A stretch of DNA of 64,000 bases from Camarhynchus parvulus (lineage: Eukaryota; Chordata; Aves; Passeriformes; Thraupidae). A program made the translations under genes and the position numbers. The notes under the pieces were generated by a model. That model was not told where the DNA came from and ran no database searches. It saw only the letters and a list, made by a program, of their open reading frames with translations. This document shows, in pieces, positions 52,660 to 64,000 of this stretch (the stretch's first letter is position 1; every line of letters begins with the position of its first letter). Where the stretch lies: assembly GCF_901933205.1 (NCBI RefSeq), contig NC_044576.1, positions 9,891,024-9,955,023 on the forward strand, read 5' to 3'.

Positions 52660-55600
52660 GGTTCAGGGACTTCTCCTGCACACTGTTAGCACGGCTGACA
52701 GATTTCCTCCTCAGACAGAGCCTGTGAGCCTGGGTGGCTTTGCCATGCAGCCTTTTGCCCTGTTAGTGACATTATTATTTTGTTAGGTTCCCACATGTCT
52801 GAGGTTCCCATAGTTTAGGCAAGTTTCTCTCATATTCCAAGATTACCAAACTTCTCAAACTACTTGTGTTTGGATTGTTTTCGATTCTTTTTTAACAACT
52901 TCCTCTTATAGCCAGAAAACCTTGTCAAGAGTAGAGATATTGAGGAAAGTGGAAGCTGTTACACTTGTGATGCCAGTCATAGAGCCTCTGCATGGAGTGT
53001 TTTGACATTGGTCTGTGTGTGTTTTAATTTTGTTTTTCTTAGGCCTTTAATCCTCTCTTTTAGCTGAAGGAGGGTAGCAGGTGGCAGATCTGACTGCAAG
53101 AAGCCATAGATGCCAATTCAGGAACTCTGAAACACCATCTAGTAGTTTCAAAAAGTGTTTCCTGAAAACACAATCTTAAATACCTTCATCAGTTACTTGA
53201 ATTAAACTACATGTATGTGATCTAGCATGCATTAATCCATATTAATAATACATAATTTGTATTAATATCTGTGATGCAAAGTCAAGACTTGCCTAGCATA
53301 CATCTAGAATGAGGTAAGCAGCCAGTGTTAAAAGTATTGCAAGGCCATAACACACTGTTTTCCACTATGCAAATAATATGCAGATAATAGCTACACTGAA
53401 CAAGCTTGGTTTGTTTTAGCAGGCTATTTAAAAAACAACGACCAAAAAAAAATCAAGATGCTTTGGCCCATGTACATAAGTAACAACTTTATAACAAAAT
53501 TGTTGCTGTTTATCAAGTGACTGGTGCAGATTCACTTCCCAGTCATGAGAAGGGTATATTCAGAAAATACAACCTGTGGTATGACAGGCAAGGTAAGACA
53601 AAAACATTGCTTCAGTACTTAATGCATGCAAACTTCAAATAAGCTAAATGTTAGCAGATGTGTCATCAACAGCACATTCCCCACCAGGAACACCCTAAGC
53701 AATCCCATGAAACTCAAATGTGCTGGACTTGTTCATAAAGCTTGACTGACACCAGCCAGTGCTGGCTCCGTGCAGCCCAGACTAAAGAGTCCTCATTGCG
53801 TTTTCCAGCTTTCAGAAATTTCGTGTTGCGTTTAAAAAATCGCTTCTTTGTGAAGCCACCTCCAAATTCACCCTTCAGCCATTCTCTTTCTAATCCAAAC
53901 ACATTCAACCACAAACCTAAGTTTTGGCAGTGCAAACCCAGAGCCTTTGAAGATGATAATACTGTGCTTGACTCCTGGGCCAAATACTTTTTACACTCCT
54001 CGGGTTATGCAAATAACAAACACTTCTGCTACTGAGTGGTACTTATCAGCATGATATTACTTTTTTCCCTCTCACCAGAAGGAAGATTACTGATTTAACT
54101 CCTGAACAAAATGTTGTCACTGTCCCGCTGCAGCAGAAAGTTCAATTATCTTCCTTCCAGGCTCGACATCCTTAGAACAAGTGCATGTGCACACACAGAC
54201 ACTGAGATATATCACATTATGCCAGTACACAGAAATGGACCTGAACTGGACCTGTCTTTTCCTCTTTTGAAAACAGACAAGGCTCAAATATAAGATAAAT
54301 TTCAAAACTGACTAGGAACATACCTAACTCATGTTAGCCTTCTTCATTCATACCAAAAGAGAGGCTCCTTTTGGGCCACAGGTGTGCCCAGTAGAACCAT
54401 GACCATGTCAAGCCAAAGCCCCTCCTCCTTACATACCCTAAATAACACAATTTTGAAAAAAATCTTAACAAAATAAAAAAAGTAGTTTTTGTTTTCAGAA
54501 GATATAAAAAGGCTGTTTCAGCAGCACTTAGCCTCACTATCATGTGGCTGAAAAATGCTCAGGAAACAATCCAGCCAGAACCCAACTGGAGTAAGTATCT
54601 CCTAATAAAGAGAAGCAAGTCTGTGCAACCAACAAAAAGAAAGAAAAAAAATTTTGTCTGCACCAGATAAACATTATGAGGATTTTGGTCTTGTTAGATG
54701 TAGCCTAATCTGGGAGCCTTTTTGGGGCTTTGTGTTGGATCTGCATGGATTTAACCTCTACTCTTGAGAGAGTAAAGCCAGAGTCCCCTGTGAAAACCAG
54801 GTCAGACAGGTACAGCCCTGTCCTGTTGTTCATCAGCTGTCCATTCCCGCACTTTTAGGATACAAACCACCTTTGTCTTTGACATATACACAGCTTCTGT
54901 ACTCACACATGCACATACAACTTGGCTGAGGTAGAACCTGCCTGTTCACTACAAGCTCTGCACTTTACCATTAAAGGTCAAGCTAAGGAGAAAATAAACC
55001 AAACACAAAGCAAACCAAAATGGGAGCTACACAACACAGAGAACTACAAAGCAACAGGTGCCTTCGGAAACAGGTTTTCACATGGAAAAGCACAAGAAAA
55101 TAAATTAAAAAGCACAAAGACTAGAAAAACAAGCATTATTCTTCAAAAAACCAAACCATAACAACTAAAATCTAATTTTAAAGAGTACTCAAAACCAGAA
55201 GACTTAATATGCTACAGTTTCCAGGTATATGAACAAAACCAAGAGATTGGATATGACCCTTTGTTGTACGTCACTTCATTTAAAAATGTAAGATAAACAT
55301 AATTAATTGGATTCACCTTCAAAAAATTAATCTTGGATAATATTTTTGGCATAGTTTTTTTAGTCAAGAGAATTTAGAAAGGGAAACAGTGGAGTAAGAG
55401 AAGATATATGCAGATGTTATTCTGACATGTAGAAAGTTACTTTGTCTCCACAGTACTATCTGGAAGTACATCTTTATTATTTATGCAAATAGACAACAAA
55501 TCACTTGTCCAAGTGAAAAATAATTAACTTCCATGTAAACTGATATAAACTGCTTCCAAGGAGATTATAATCTCTTCAGTGCTGCACAATGTGCATTTAT

Positions 55601-55941
55601 TTCCTTTTGAAGGAACCACTTTGCACTCTATACCGGGTTTCCTTTTAGATTATGTAATTTTATTTGTTGAGTCGAAAGTAGAGAAACACAAATGTTTGGC
55701 TCTAAGCAGGGACAGTATTATTCCAAACCATAAGGAACCCTGTGCCCTGCTGGAGCAGCACATGTTTCACAAGAACAGAGACTGGATGATGTGGTTTTAT
55801 ACCCTACCAACAAGAGCATCCCCATTTGTGGCACACATCTGCAGTGGCCCCCAGCAGGGACTGTCTGACTACAGGCAAAGGGTCATCTCACATGGCAAGA
55901 GCAGCCTCCAGCATGGATTGGAAATAGAAGAAAAACATTTG

Positions 55942-55947
55942 ACGTAC
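55942..55947 (-). other. NRG3: Splice donor of the NRG3 exon (GTACGT)
   Basis: The exon ends ...GATCCAA and the intron starts GTACGT on the minus strand. Positions +1, +2, +3, +5 and +6 fit the donor consensus. The last exon base is A instead of the usual G, and +4 is C instead of A, so the site is moderate in strength. The phase 1 break fits an A|CN threonine codon continued by the next exon. Confidence 0.85.
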
Positions 55948-56021
55948 TTGGATCTGACAAGATTGAGTCGGTTTTCGGCAAAAATTGGTCACAGCGGACT
56001 CCTTGGTAGCCCTCTTTGCAC
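55948..56021 (-). CDS. NRG3: Neuregulin-3 internal exon (second half of EGF-like domain)
   Basis: Read on the minus strand, the frame gives RCKEGYQGVRCDQFLPKT followed by DSILSDP, which I recognise as neuregulin-3. The first R codon is split by the upstream intron, with only its last base (G) in this exon. NRG3 is a brain-enriched, membrane-anchored growth factor whose extracellular EGF-like domain binds and activates ERBB4. This exon supplies EGF cysteines 5 and 6 (C-x8-C) and the start of the juxtamembrane stalk; cysteines 1-4 belong to the preceding exon. It is the counterpart of the alternative alpha/beta EGF exon of NRG1. It is 74 nt long: 1 nt completing a codon (intron phase 2), 24 full codons, then the first base of the next codon (phase 1). 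That base (A) suits a Thr codon, as expected for the family. No stop or frameshift is present, so it looks functional. Family identity rests on recalled sequence, not a search. Confidence 0.95.
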
Positions 56022-56040
56022 CTGAGGAAAAGGGGATAAA
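56022..56040 (-). other. NRG3: Splice acceptor and pyrimidine tract of the NRG3 exon
   Basis: On the minus strand the sequence just before the exon reads TTATCCCCTTTTCCTCAG, a good pyrimidine tract ending in the AG at 56023-56022. The exon begins with the next base (G at 56021). Placing the boundary here gives a phase 2 junction and restores the Arg codon expected before the fifth EGF cysteine. No competing AG lies in the tract. Confidence 0.9.
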
Positions 56041-57843
56041 TGACAAACATACGCATGCGGCAGTGAAAGGTTAATCTCAAGGCACCAAACCAACCCTGCC
56101 AACACCACAGCTCCACAATATCCAAGTTATTTGCACTCTAATGGGAGCACGGTTATTACTGGAACATAATGGAAGCAGGTACAATAATTTGTGTTTCAAA
56201 AAATTTCCCCTCAAACCTTTCGATTATTTTAGAAAGTATGAAAACCAACATTGTTCTGGCATAATCATTCTTTTAAATATCAATTCAGTGAAACAACTAA
56301 AGAATAAATCTGTATAAAGTATGCATATCTGCAAATAAAATAATCTCTTTAGGTAACATAGTAGTTTATAAAGCTTCCATGCTGCACAAACCATGAAACA
56401 GACAACTTCTCTTTGGCTGTCTGAAAACGCAGGGAACTGTTAGCTAGCCATTAATTTCCACACCAGTTTATACTGTGCTTAAAAGATAAAATGATAGACA
56501 TCACCAGGCATTGTTTGCAAGCAGGAAGTTTAAGATGCCTGTGAGATTAGATTTTAATGAACATAAACCAGAATACCCTCCCGCCTCAACAAACAAGAAC
56601 TGTCTTTGACTGAGATTGTAATACTATTATTTATCTTGAAGCCTTACTTTGAAGAAATTCCATTTGCTGCTTTTGAACTGTTCTCAGAAGTCTCATTTCA
56701 GCTAAGTGTATCAGAATCAGATCTTTAATTATTTATTCGTCAAGCAGTTTTTCAGAAGAAAGTGATGGACACTTTAATTATAAATGATAGCACCAGGGAT
56801 TCCTTATCTCCCAAAGCTCTTGCACATCACATAAGCAATATGCTCAAATCAGCATCACCACCTTTCATTAGGGTTGACAACTGCAGCTTGAATGATGTGA
56901 TAATGTCAGGAGAAGAAGTTATCTGTTCCTTCACAATGTTTGTACCCAGGCTTCCTCTAAATGTTGCTTTTTAATATGCTTTTGGTTTTAGAAATTAATG
57001 GTTCAATGAGAAGCGCATCTCACCAGCATTGACTCAGGGATTAGAAAGAACACTTGCGAGAAAATATGTAAAATATGTTCCTATCAGACCCAAAAATGTA
57101 GTAAAAATCTGCAGTAAGATTTAAAACCCTCACACATATAATATTTCAAAACCTCCCTTTTGGCCTTTCTCCCTGATGGATATGAGGTACTGCTTTGAGA
57201 TCAGCTTCCTCCCAGTACTTGCCTATCTATAAAATAACTGACTTGAAAAAACTGTTCAGGTTTTGTTTCATTCAGATCCCATGACAGCAGCCATAAGCTA
57301 TTGGTCAATGAAAAAATGTTGTATCAATTAAAACTGTCTACTAGTCAGAAAAACTGAAGTCCACATGTACTCAGGTACTGACACATGCATCTTCTGCCTC
57401 TGATTATGAAACATCAGAAGCTGCCTCACATCAAAAAGAAACTCTTCTTCAGAGTCTTGAGAGGAGCTGGCAGATCTCATACCAAACTTAAAGTACAGCC
57501 TGCACCGGTGGGGATTCCTGCCTTTCTGTGAGCATTTTCTGTTCACCTTTTGACACACATTTGCACCTGGCCCAGTTATAAATCCTATATTACAGACTTA
57601 AGACTCTCTATCCTAAACTGTTGGTCATAAAAGCATGTGAGGAGAGAGTCACAGAGTGGTATCTCCTGGAAGAGCTGTGCACTCGTCAGTGCGCATGGAC
57701 ATTTTCGCTTACCTGTACCCCTGACAAACACACCACAAGGGGAATGTGTTTCTTTCAAAATTCAGTACAGAGGTGGATGATATTCCAAAGGATAATCTTT
57801 TAATGTAACACCATAACCTTACACTCAGATAATACCTCCTATG
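56041..57843 (-). other. NRG3: NRG3 intron upstream of the exon, part 1
   Basis: This segment lies immediately upstream of the exon in transcription direction. It is AT-rich and unique by eye. Several short ORFs on both strands (for example + 56762-56974 and - 57328-57558) show no recognisable protein and start or stop without splice context. I see no exon for the first half of the EGF domain. Its purpose, if any, would be splicing or regulatory. Confidence 0.7.
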
Positions 57844-58352
57844 GTGACTGCACCTTGAATGCTGTGTCCAGTTCTCTGTCCCTCAATACAAGAGGGACAT
57901 TCAGGTGCTGGAGCAAGTCCAGACAAAGGCAACGGAGCTGGTGAAGGGAGTGGAGCACAAACAAGGAGTGGCTGAGGAAACTGGAGAGGTTTAGCCAGAG
58001 AAGAGGAGGCTCAGGAGGGACCTTACTGCTCTCCACAGGTCTCTCAAAGGAGGGTGCAGTGAGGTGGGGGTTGGTCTCTTCTCCCAGGTAAGAAGGGACA
58101 GGATGAGAGGGAATAGCCTCAAACTGCACCAGGGAAGGGTTAGATTGGGCATTAGGAAAAAATTCTTTACTCAAACTGTGGTCAGGCATTGGAATAGGCT
58201 GCCTTGGGAAATGGTGGAGTCAGCATCCCTGGAGGTATTTAAAGCTGTAGATGTGGTGCTGAGGGACATGGTTTAGACATGGGTTTGGGTTAACAGTTGG
58301 ACTTACTGATCCTAGAGGGCTTTTTCAGCCTCAGTTATTCTACAACTTGATG
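57844..58352 (+). mobile_element. CR1 LINE, 5'-truncated 3' end
   Basis: The sequence follows the CR1 3' region in order. It opens with CACCTTGAATGCTGTGTCCA and an 'acaagagggacat' block, then shows 'ggctcaggagggacctta' and 'ggttggtctcttctccca'. The 'attaggaaaaaattcttta' and 'ggcattggaataggctgcc' blocks follow, then 'tccctggaggtatttaaa'. It ends with a degraded 'ttggactTactgatcctagaggg' and a remnant of the terminal ATTCTATGA-type repeats near 58336-58352. About 0.5 kb remains of a roughly 4.5-kb element, which is normal because CR1 copies are usually 5' truncated. Stops break any reading frame, so it is dead. It is inserted antisense to NRG3. The internal CAG|GTAAGA at about 58086 resembles a splice donor but would be on the wrong strand for NRG3. 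Confidence 0.93.
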
Positions 58353-61300
58353 GCCAAACAGAACTTGGTTTTTTAAACTGCATTAAGCTTTTCAGCAAAG
58401 ATAAAAATTAAGTCTTCTACTTCCCGTAACAAATTCCTTTTTACATCTGTGAAAGCAAATAATAGCAATAATTGCTCTGCCATTATGACACCCAAGTACA
58501 AACTTTTGCATGTTAAGTCCTTAAGCCTTGCAGAATATACATTTGACAGTTATAAAGCTACAATATGATAAAAGTTGAGCATGTGGCATCCCATAATCTC
58601 ATCTAAAGCATCTATCATGTGTCCTAAATAGGCAGATGTGATAGCCACACATGCTGCTCACTGGTATCACACCTCTAGGTAAGAAAGCCCAACAACCCAC
58701 TGCAGAAAAGCCTATGAAAGCAGCACTGTGGCGACACATACAGAAGTTCAGCAAAGTCCAAATTAGGTCACTCAATATTGCCATATGCAGTGTGAATGAT
58801 CAAATACATATTTATGGATGCATTAAAAAAGTCATGAGCTACCACAGAAACCTTGAGAAATGCTTAGGTGCAGCTCATGGTTTCAGAAATGATCACTCGA
58901 TTCTGAGACAAACTAATGTTTATTAAAGATACCATTAAAAAAAAAAAAAAGAAAAAATAGAAAAGAAAAATAACCTGGATAAGATATTGCCTGTAGTGAA
59001 GCAAAAGCTCTGATGTGCATGTGGGACCCCGGCAGCAAAGGCTGGAGAGGACAGCCTAAGATCCATTCCAGCACCAGGAACAGCTCCTCTCCTCTGCTGA
59101 AGCACTGCACGGCATCAGCAGGCCGGGCCTTAAGTGAACACCATGGCAAAGGGGTTTAAAATTGTGTTAATTACAGCCTCTTTGCAAAGAACAAGGGAAA
59201 TTCTTTATTTTGCATTCAGATTTTCACCCAAATGAGTCTGTCTAGGCTCTAGACCAAAAATATTAACAGGATTGTGCTGTATGAATGGAACTAGCTAAAT
59301 CCTTCTGATTGCAAGGTATGAAAAGACAAGCACAGGTAAAGCTATTCTGCACTGCTAAAATGCTTGCAAACAGCATATCCCTAACTGGTAAGTGCTAAAT
59401 TCAGGTAAGATTATTTCATCATGTCTTCTTCACATCTTATTTTGGCAACGTGCTCTCCCAGATGATTTTTTGAGGTCACCAGTAACAAACTGCATTGTGC
59501 ATCGCACTTTGTGAAGTCAGCCACAATGACCTCTGTGTGGAAACACACAGGCACAAACACATCTCTCATTCCTCGTGAGAAGGCTTTTGCTTTTTCCCTT
59601 TTTACTTAAGCACACTTGCACCTAACTATTAAAAAGTAAGTACAGTATGAGACTTTATTCATTCTTTCATTGTTTTTGCTAATGTTAAACAGTACTAATA
59701 CATGTATGTTCTAATCAAAGAGATCACAGATACTTTCTGTGGATATTTTCCAGAACTGTTTCTTGTACAACTTTATGGAGCCAAGGGAGATTTCAAATAG
59801 AGGACTATGTCACTCATAAGACTAACATAACACTCTAATTTTGTAGGTTTCATGTTGGATACATCTGAAAAAGTAAAGTGGATGGGGGTGAGAGCGGGGC
59901 AAATTGCACAATAAACAAAGATGAAGAATAAAATCTTTTTAAGACAGCAGAAAGGGAAGAAAGAGAGCCTACATAGAAGACTTAGGGTAGGGCATAAAAC
60001 TTAAGGCCAAGAAGCCAATACTATCAGGATTTACATTTTCCCCAAACTTCCATATAGAGCTCCACATCCCTTTTAAGCCTAAATATTTACTAGTCAAGGG
60101 ACAGGAAGGTGGAGAATGCAGCAGAGAGAGTGACAGCAGCAAATTACAGAGGCTACAAAAGAAGGCAACACTAAAGCCCCATCCCTTTCCTCCTCTGTGA
60201 TATCCATCCATCTGAAATGGAAACAATTCTCCCTCTTCCCCAAGTGTGGTGATCACATTGCCTCTGACCATGTGAAGAAGTATGCAGAAAACATATTTCC
60301 TGCACAAAGAATTTGGCAAAAATAAAATATACGAGTTTATTTCAAATGAAAATGTTGAAAATGACATGTGGCATCTCAGGGACAGACTACACCAGAAGAG
60401 AAAGCTGTAGGACTACACACCAGGAAAACAAGCATGTCCTAGGCCAAAGGTGATTTGTAATATTAAAAAAAAAAAAGTCATAATAGCACAGTGCCTAAAA
60501 GATTAACTTATATGAACCTATAATCTGATTCCAGTCTCATAAACAGGAGTAATCCAATTTGAAAGATGGAATTAATAGTACCTATGAAAAATGAAATTTA
60601 ATTTTTGCAGTGAATCCAAATCAACACACATTTCCATCCCCTTGTAAAACTGCAAATTGGCAGTCTCAAAGATGATATTAATTAAAATGATCCATCTCAG
60701 TGGGTCAGTTGCATATTATTTTCTCCTGACACCATTATATCCCCTGCACTAAGATTCAGATGCCAGTAAGAGAACATACTGCAGCTCTTATTTATCCCCT
60801 AAGAGAGAAATCCAAGATCATGATAACAAAATATTCTAATGGTCCATAAATTTCCATCAAGTATTTATTTTCACACAGGGAATGCAATACTCTTTAACCT
60901 GGGTCAGAGAATCAGTTACACAATAAATCTATGATTGCAAGCCATGACATTATATAGGCCATTGGGCTGTCCCACAGTCTAGCCTGAAATATGCTGTGAA
61001 CAATGAAAAATAATTCCTTTGCTCTGCAGGTAAGCTAAATATAGATTTCTGTGCCTGCAAGGAGAATGACCTTAACTGGCATACACAGAAGTTTACATTT
61101 ATTATTTGGATTGTTATTAGGTGAAGATTTTATTCAAGGGAATAAAAGGGAAGAAAAATTAATCTTAACAGTAAGGGTCAGACAGGATATCTGGTCATTT
61201 AACACACGCAGCCAGTCTAAGTAGAAAAGAAGCTTCTTTGGTTCCACAGATCAGGCCACCAAATCACAAGTGAGAACACTGTGCTCAAAGCCAGAGAGAA

Positions 61301-64000
61301 AATGAACCCTTCCGAAAAATCAGTAGTTTGCAGCCTGCTGGTCAGGAACCCACCTGAGGTGGGAGATTCGCATTCAGTTTTTGGTGTGAGAATGGAGCAT
61401 TAGAGACTCAAAGTCAGGTTTTCTATGTTGCAGAAATGTCCTGATCATTTGAGTGTTATCTATTCTGAGAAGAAGCTCTTTTCTTCAAGTTCTACCCCTA
61501 TGGTCTATGCTGTGCACAACATACAACCTACCAAAATTAAACTAAATTCAATATAAACACATAAAACCACACTAAATTAAAGTAATATGAATGCATGGCA
61601 TTAAAAAGAACAAACTGGGGATACAGTAAGGAACTGGCTATAGGCATACTGCTTCTTGAACATACTCATGAATCTCTTCAGATGGGAAGGCCTGAACAAT
61701 AATCCAGGACATTCACCCTCCTCCTATTTTCCTTTTTTTTAGCCCTTTCAAAAAAGTCAATTTTAGATAATCCCCACAACAGAGAAGCTACTTACTGTAT
61801 AGTAAAAGTTTCATATCAGGGTTTTAACTTGATTTTGTTAAGACCTTGCAACCTACTATGTGACTGAATTAAGGTATGTATCTGCCTCTTCTTTTTCTTT
61901 CCTTAGAGAAATAGTACAACTCTTACAGAATGGACAGCATCAACTTTAAAAGGAAAACCAAAAAACCCACTTGTCTGTCAGCTTTCTTTAAAAATGTTGT
62001 AACTATTAAAAATAAGTAGAGCAAGTAACCAGAAAGGAAATTATCTTGAAAAGGCAGACAAAGAATAGTAAAGAAAGGGTTTTTTTTACATTATTTTCTG
62101 TAGAACCAGAGCAGCTGAAACAGTCTAACATCATAGAGAAATTATAGTCAGATTGTTAAAAATTCATATTTATGGTTGGTACAATTCACTGTATTCTTCA
62201 GTATGTAAATTGTCAGTGCAGCTCTCAAACAGGGAAGGACTGCTATGCTCTCTCAGTAGATGGCATAAAGAGTAGAGGTCACAGCTACAAAACCCTGAGA
62301 CATTGTCCAGATTTAGACAATAAAACTTTCAGCTAATTTGTTGACTCCAGTGTTTCAGGATCCTTTAGCCTTGGAGAAGCTAAATGGGGACACACTAGTA
62401 AATCCTCTATAGGAACCACTGAACTAAATGAGGCTTTTAACATTTGAAAAGGAGTTATGTGGATTTCACTTAAATGCCTCATCCATAATTTGCTGGAACT
62501 ACTGAATTATCATTCCTCTCCTGATATAGATGGCTTGCCTTCTTTGTTTTTCCTAAAAGGTAGGTCATAAAAAGAAATAAAATTAACAAGATATGTTAGT
62601 AAAGCCCATCAAGCCATCCAGCCATCCATGACAGCACCTGAACTAAAGATAATTTCCCTTCCCTGAATAACAGACAAATTTTCTTTAATTTAAAGGTGTT
62701 TCCTTAAAAGAAAAAAAAAATGAAAAAAGAAAGTTTCATATTCCTAACCAATGCACATAGCCTAAGCAGAATTGTTACCTAACAGTTCCAGACTATTGAA
62801 TTCACTTAGAACTCTGGTTAGGTTTTGTATCCAAAGATATATAAATATATTATTGATAGTTACTTGCTATCAAATTCATTTGTGGCATATCCATACCAGG
62901 ATAAACAGTTCATGCTAATACATGGTCCTTGTGCTTTTCAAGGGATAAGAATTACCTGCCTAAATCTCCTTAACAACAAACCACACCTGTAAACCACAAA
63001 AAAACCTTAGAAATGCTCTGTATCACCTAATAAACCAAATGTTTAACCAACTAACTGAAAATCATTTCTTTGCTTTTCTGAGTTTAACCAACCAGAAAAA
63101 CTGAAAAGCTTTGATTAGGTTTCTCCACAAGATACCTCTGTGATCAATGATTTACCATGGATGATAAATGAACAGAGTCTTTCATTATGCATGGCTGTCA
63201 TCAGCCATGAGAAAGATTTTGAATAAATGGAAAGTGATTTCATACCATATTCAAAGCCTCACACAGCACAGATGAAAGCCACCTTCAATACGTGAAAAAA
63301 CAAATGAAAACAAGACTCTTGCTTTATATTAAGCCTGCCCAAGATTGCCATCTTTATAAATAAAAACCCTTCAAAACTCTTTTTGAAAACATCTGCCAGG
63401 GACTGGACCTAGTTAGGAAAAAATATCTAAGAAATCAATAGAAGGACTGAAAGATGTAAGATTTATATTTGGTATCATGAGGTTTGGTGCCCTTCGAGAG
63501 CCATTTGTCAAAGATGGCAATTATAACAACAAATGAGGTAGTTGTAAGGAGAGGTGCAAACTCACTCCTAAGTGGCTTAACAGGTTTGCTGGATGTGTCT
63601 CTTCCCACTTTCCTCCCCACAAATATTACAAGCCCAACATTAAAATCTTTGGCTTCCAGCTACTTAATAAAAGGCAACAGAGCCCTGGACTTTTTTCAAA
63701 AACTGTCAAATACATTTTTCACTTTATTACATTGAATATTTCCCAATTCAATAGTACGACCAAAAAATACTCAGAGAAATTAATTTTTTTGTTTCAAGCC
63801 CAAGCTAGAAGTACAAAGGATCCTTTGCTTATCATGGCAAAGGCATGCAAGACTTCCAACCTGGCCCTGCATAATAAAGACCCTTTTTCAAACGGCAGCA
63901 AAACTTTCTATTTAATTTTTTGACAAAATTTAAAATACACCCAGGCATTCAGCCTGTCTAGTAATAATATCTACATTGAATACTGCTTGTCACAGACTCC
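58353..64000 (-). other. NRG3: NRG3 intron upstream of the exon, part 2 (to window end)
   Basis: This is AT-rich intronic sequence continuing past the window edge. I looked on the minus strand for the preceding NRG3 exon (EGF cysteines 1-4) and did not recognise it. ORFs such as - 59969-60367 (132 codons) are low-complexity hydrophobic translations of purine-rich + strand DNA and match nothing I know. Apart from the A-rich tract near 58937 and short T- or A-runs near 61733 and 62710, I see no structured feature. Confidence 0.65.
58937..58975. repeat. A-rich low-complexity tract
   Basis: A run of 14 A is followed by interrupted A-rich sequence with single G, T and C. It could be an old poly(A) tail, but no recognisable retroposon body precedes it. 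On the NRG3 strand it reads as a T-rich tract. Confidence 0.8.

Larger units (their letters stand above)
48371..55941 (-). other. NRG3: NRG3 intron directly downstream of the exon
   Basis: This is AT-rich intron. It carries a short (AAG)5 at 48692-48706 and (AG)7 at 52646-52659. The minus ORF 49935-50135 looks somewhat protein-like in composition but matches nothing I know and is not bracketed by clear splice sites. The + ORF 55579-56025 is the antisense shadow of the exon region. No further NRG3 exon was recognised. Confidence 0.6.

Noticed and set aside
55579..56025. 148-codon + strand ORF over the NRG3 exon region
   Set aside because: It is antisense to a clearly recognisable exon, has no known domain, and its openness over the exon is a by-product of the minus-strand coding sequence.
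57839..58276. ORFs on both strands within the CR1 copy
   Set aside because: They are explained by the truncated LINE sequence, with no intact domain.
59969..60367. 132-codon minus-strand ORF upstream of the NRG3 exon
   Set aside because: I considered it as a candidate for the preceding NRG3 exon, but it lacks the EGF cysteines and any family motif.
1..64000. CRISPR arrays, tRNA or rRNA genes, bacterial operons, intact retroviral genes
   Set aside because: I looked for these and saw none. The window is vertebrate intronic DNA.

Overview
The window is vertebrate nuclear DNA, almost certainly from a bird. The evidence is AT-rich, CpG-poor, repeat-poor intronic sequence, three clear truncated CR1 LINE 3' ends (the dominant avian retroposon), and a solo retroviral LTR. 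There is no bacterial or organellar gene organisation, no rRNA or tRNA gene was recognised, and no long open reading frame looks like a real intronless gene.

The one coding element I can support is a single 74-bp exon on the minus strand at 55948-56021. Its translation carries the C-terminal half of the EGF-like domain of neuregulin-3 (NRG3) and the start of the juxtamembrane stalk (core RCKEGYQGVRCDQFLPKT). It has a pyrimidine-rich acceptor, a GT donor, and intron phases (2 before, 1 after) that suit the family. NRG3 is a very large gene, so the rest of the window is best read as its introns: 56022-64000 is the 3' end of the intron upstream of this exon, and 1-55947 is the 5' part of the intron downstream. 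I did not find the exon for the first half of the EGF domain, nor the transmembrane exon, so both probably lie outside the window.

Layout on the + strand: 1-2861 is plain intron. A 313-bp solo LTR at 2868-3180, read on the minus strand, is flanked by a 6-bp target duplication that matches at 5 of 6 positions. A CR1 3' end lies at about 9612-9757 (+). Long featureless intron follows, with small microsatellites and homopolymers (A-rich 19747, AT repeat 25372, T-run 32180) and a possible CR1 scrap near 19545. A CR1 3' end on the minus strand lies at 43761-44150. A CpG-rich patch at about 48215-48350 contains TTACGTAA and is followed by a CTCF-like core. The NRG3 exon comes next, and a longer CR1 copy at about 57844-58352 (+) lies 1.8 kb upstream of it in transcription direction.

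Nothing here looks like a new biological system. The items most worth a second look are the exon itself (hidden opposite a longer antisense ORF), the CpG-rich patch as a possible intragenic regulatory element, and the LTR lying in the same orientation as NRG3.
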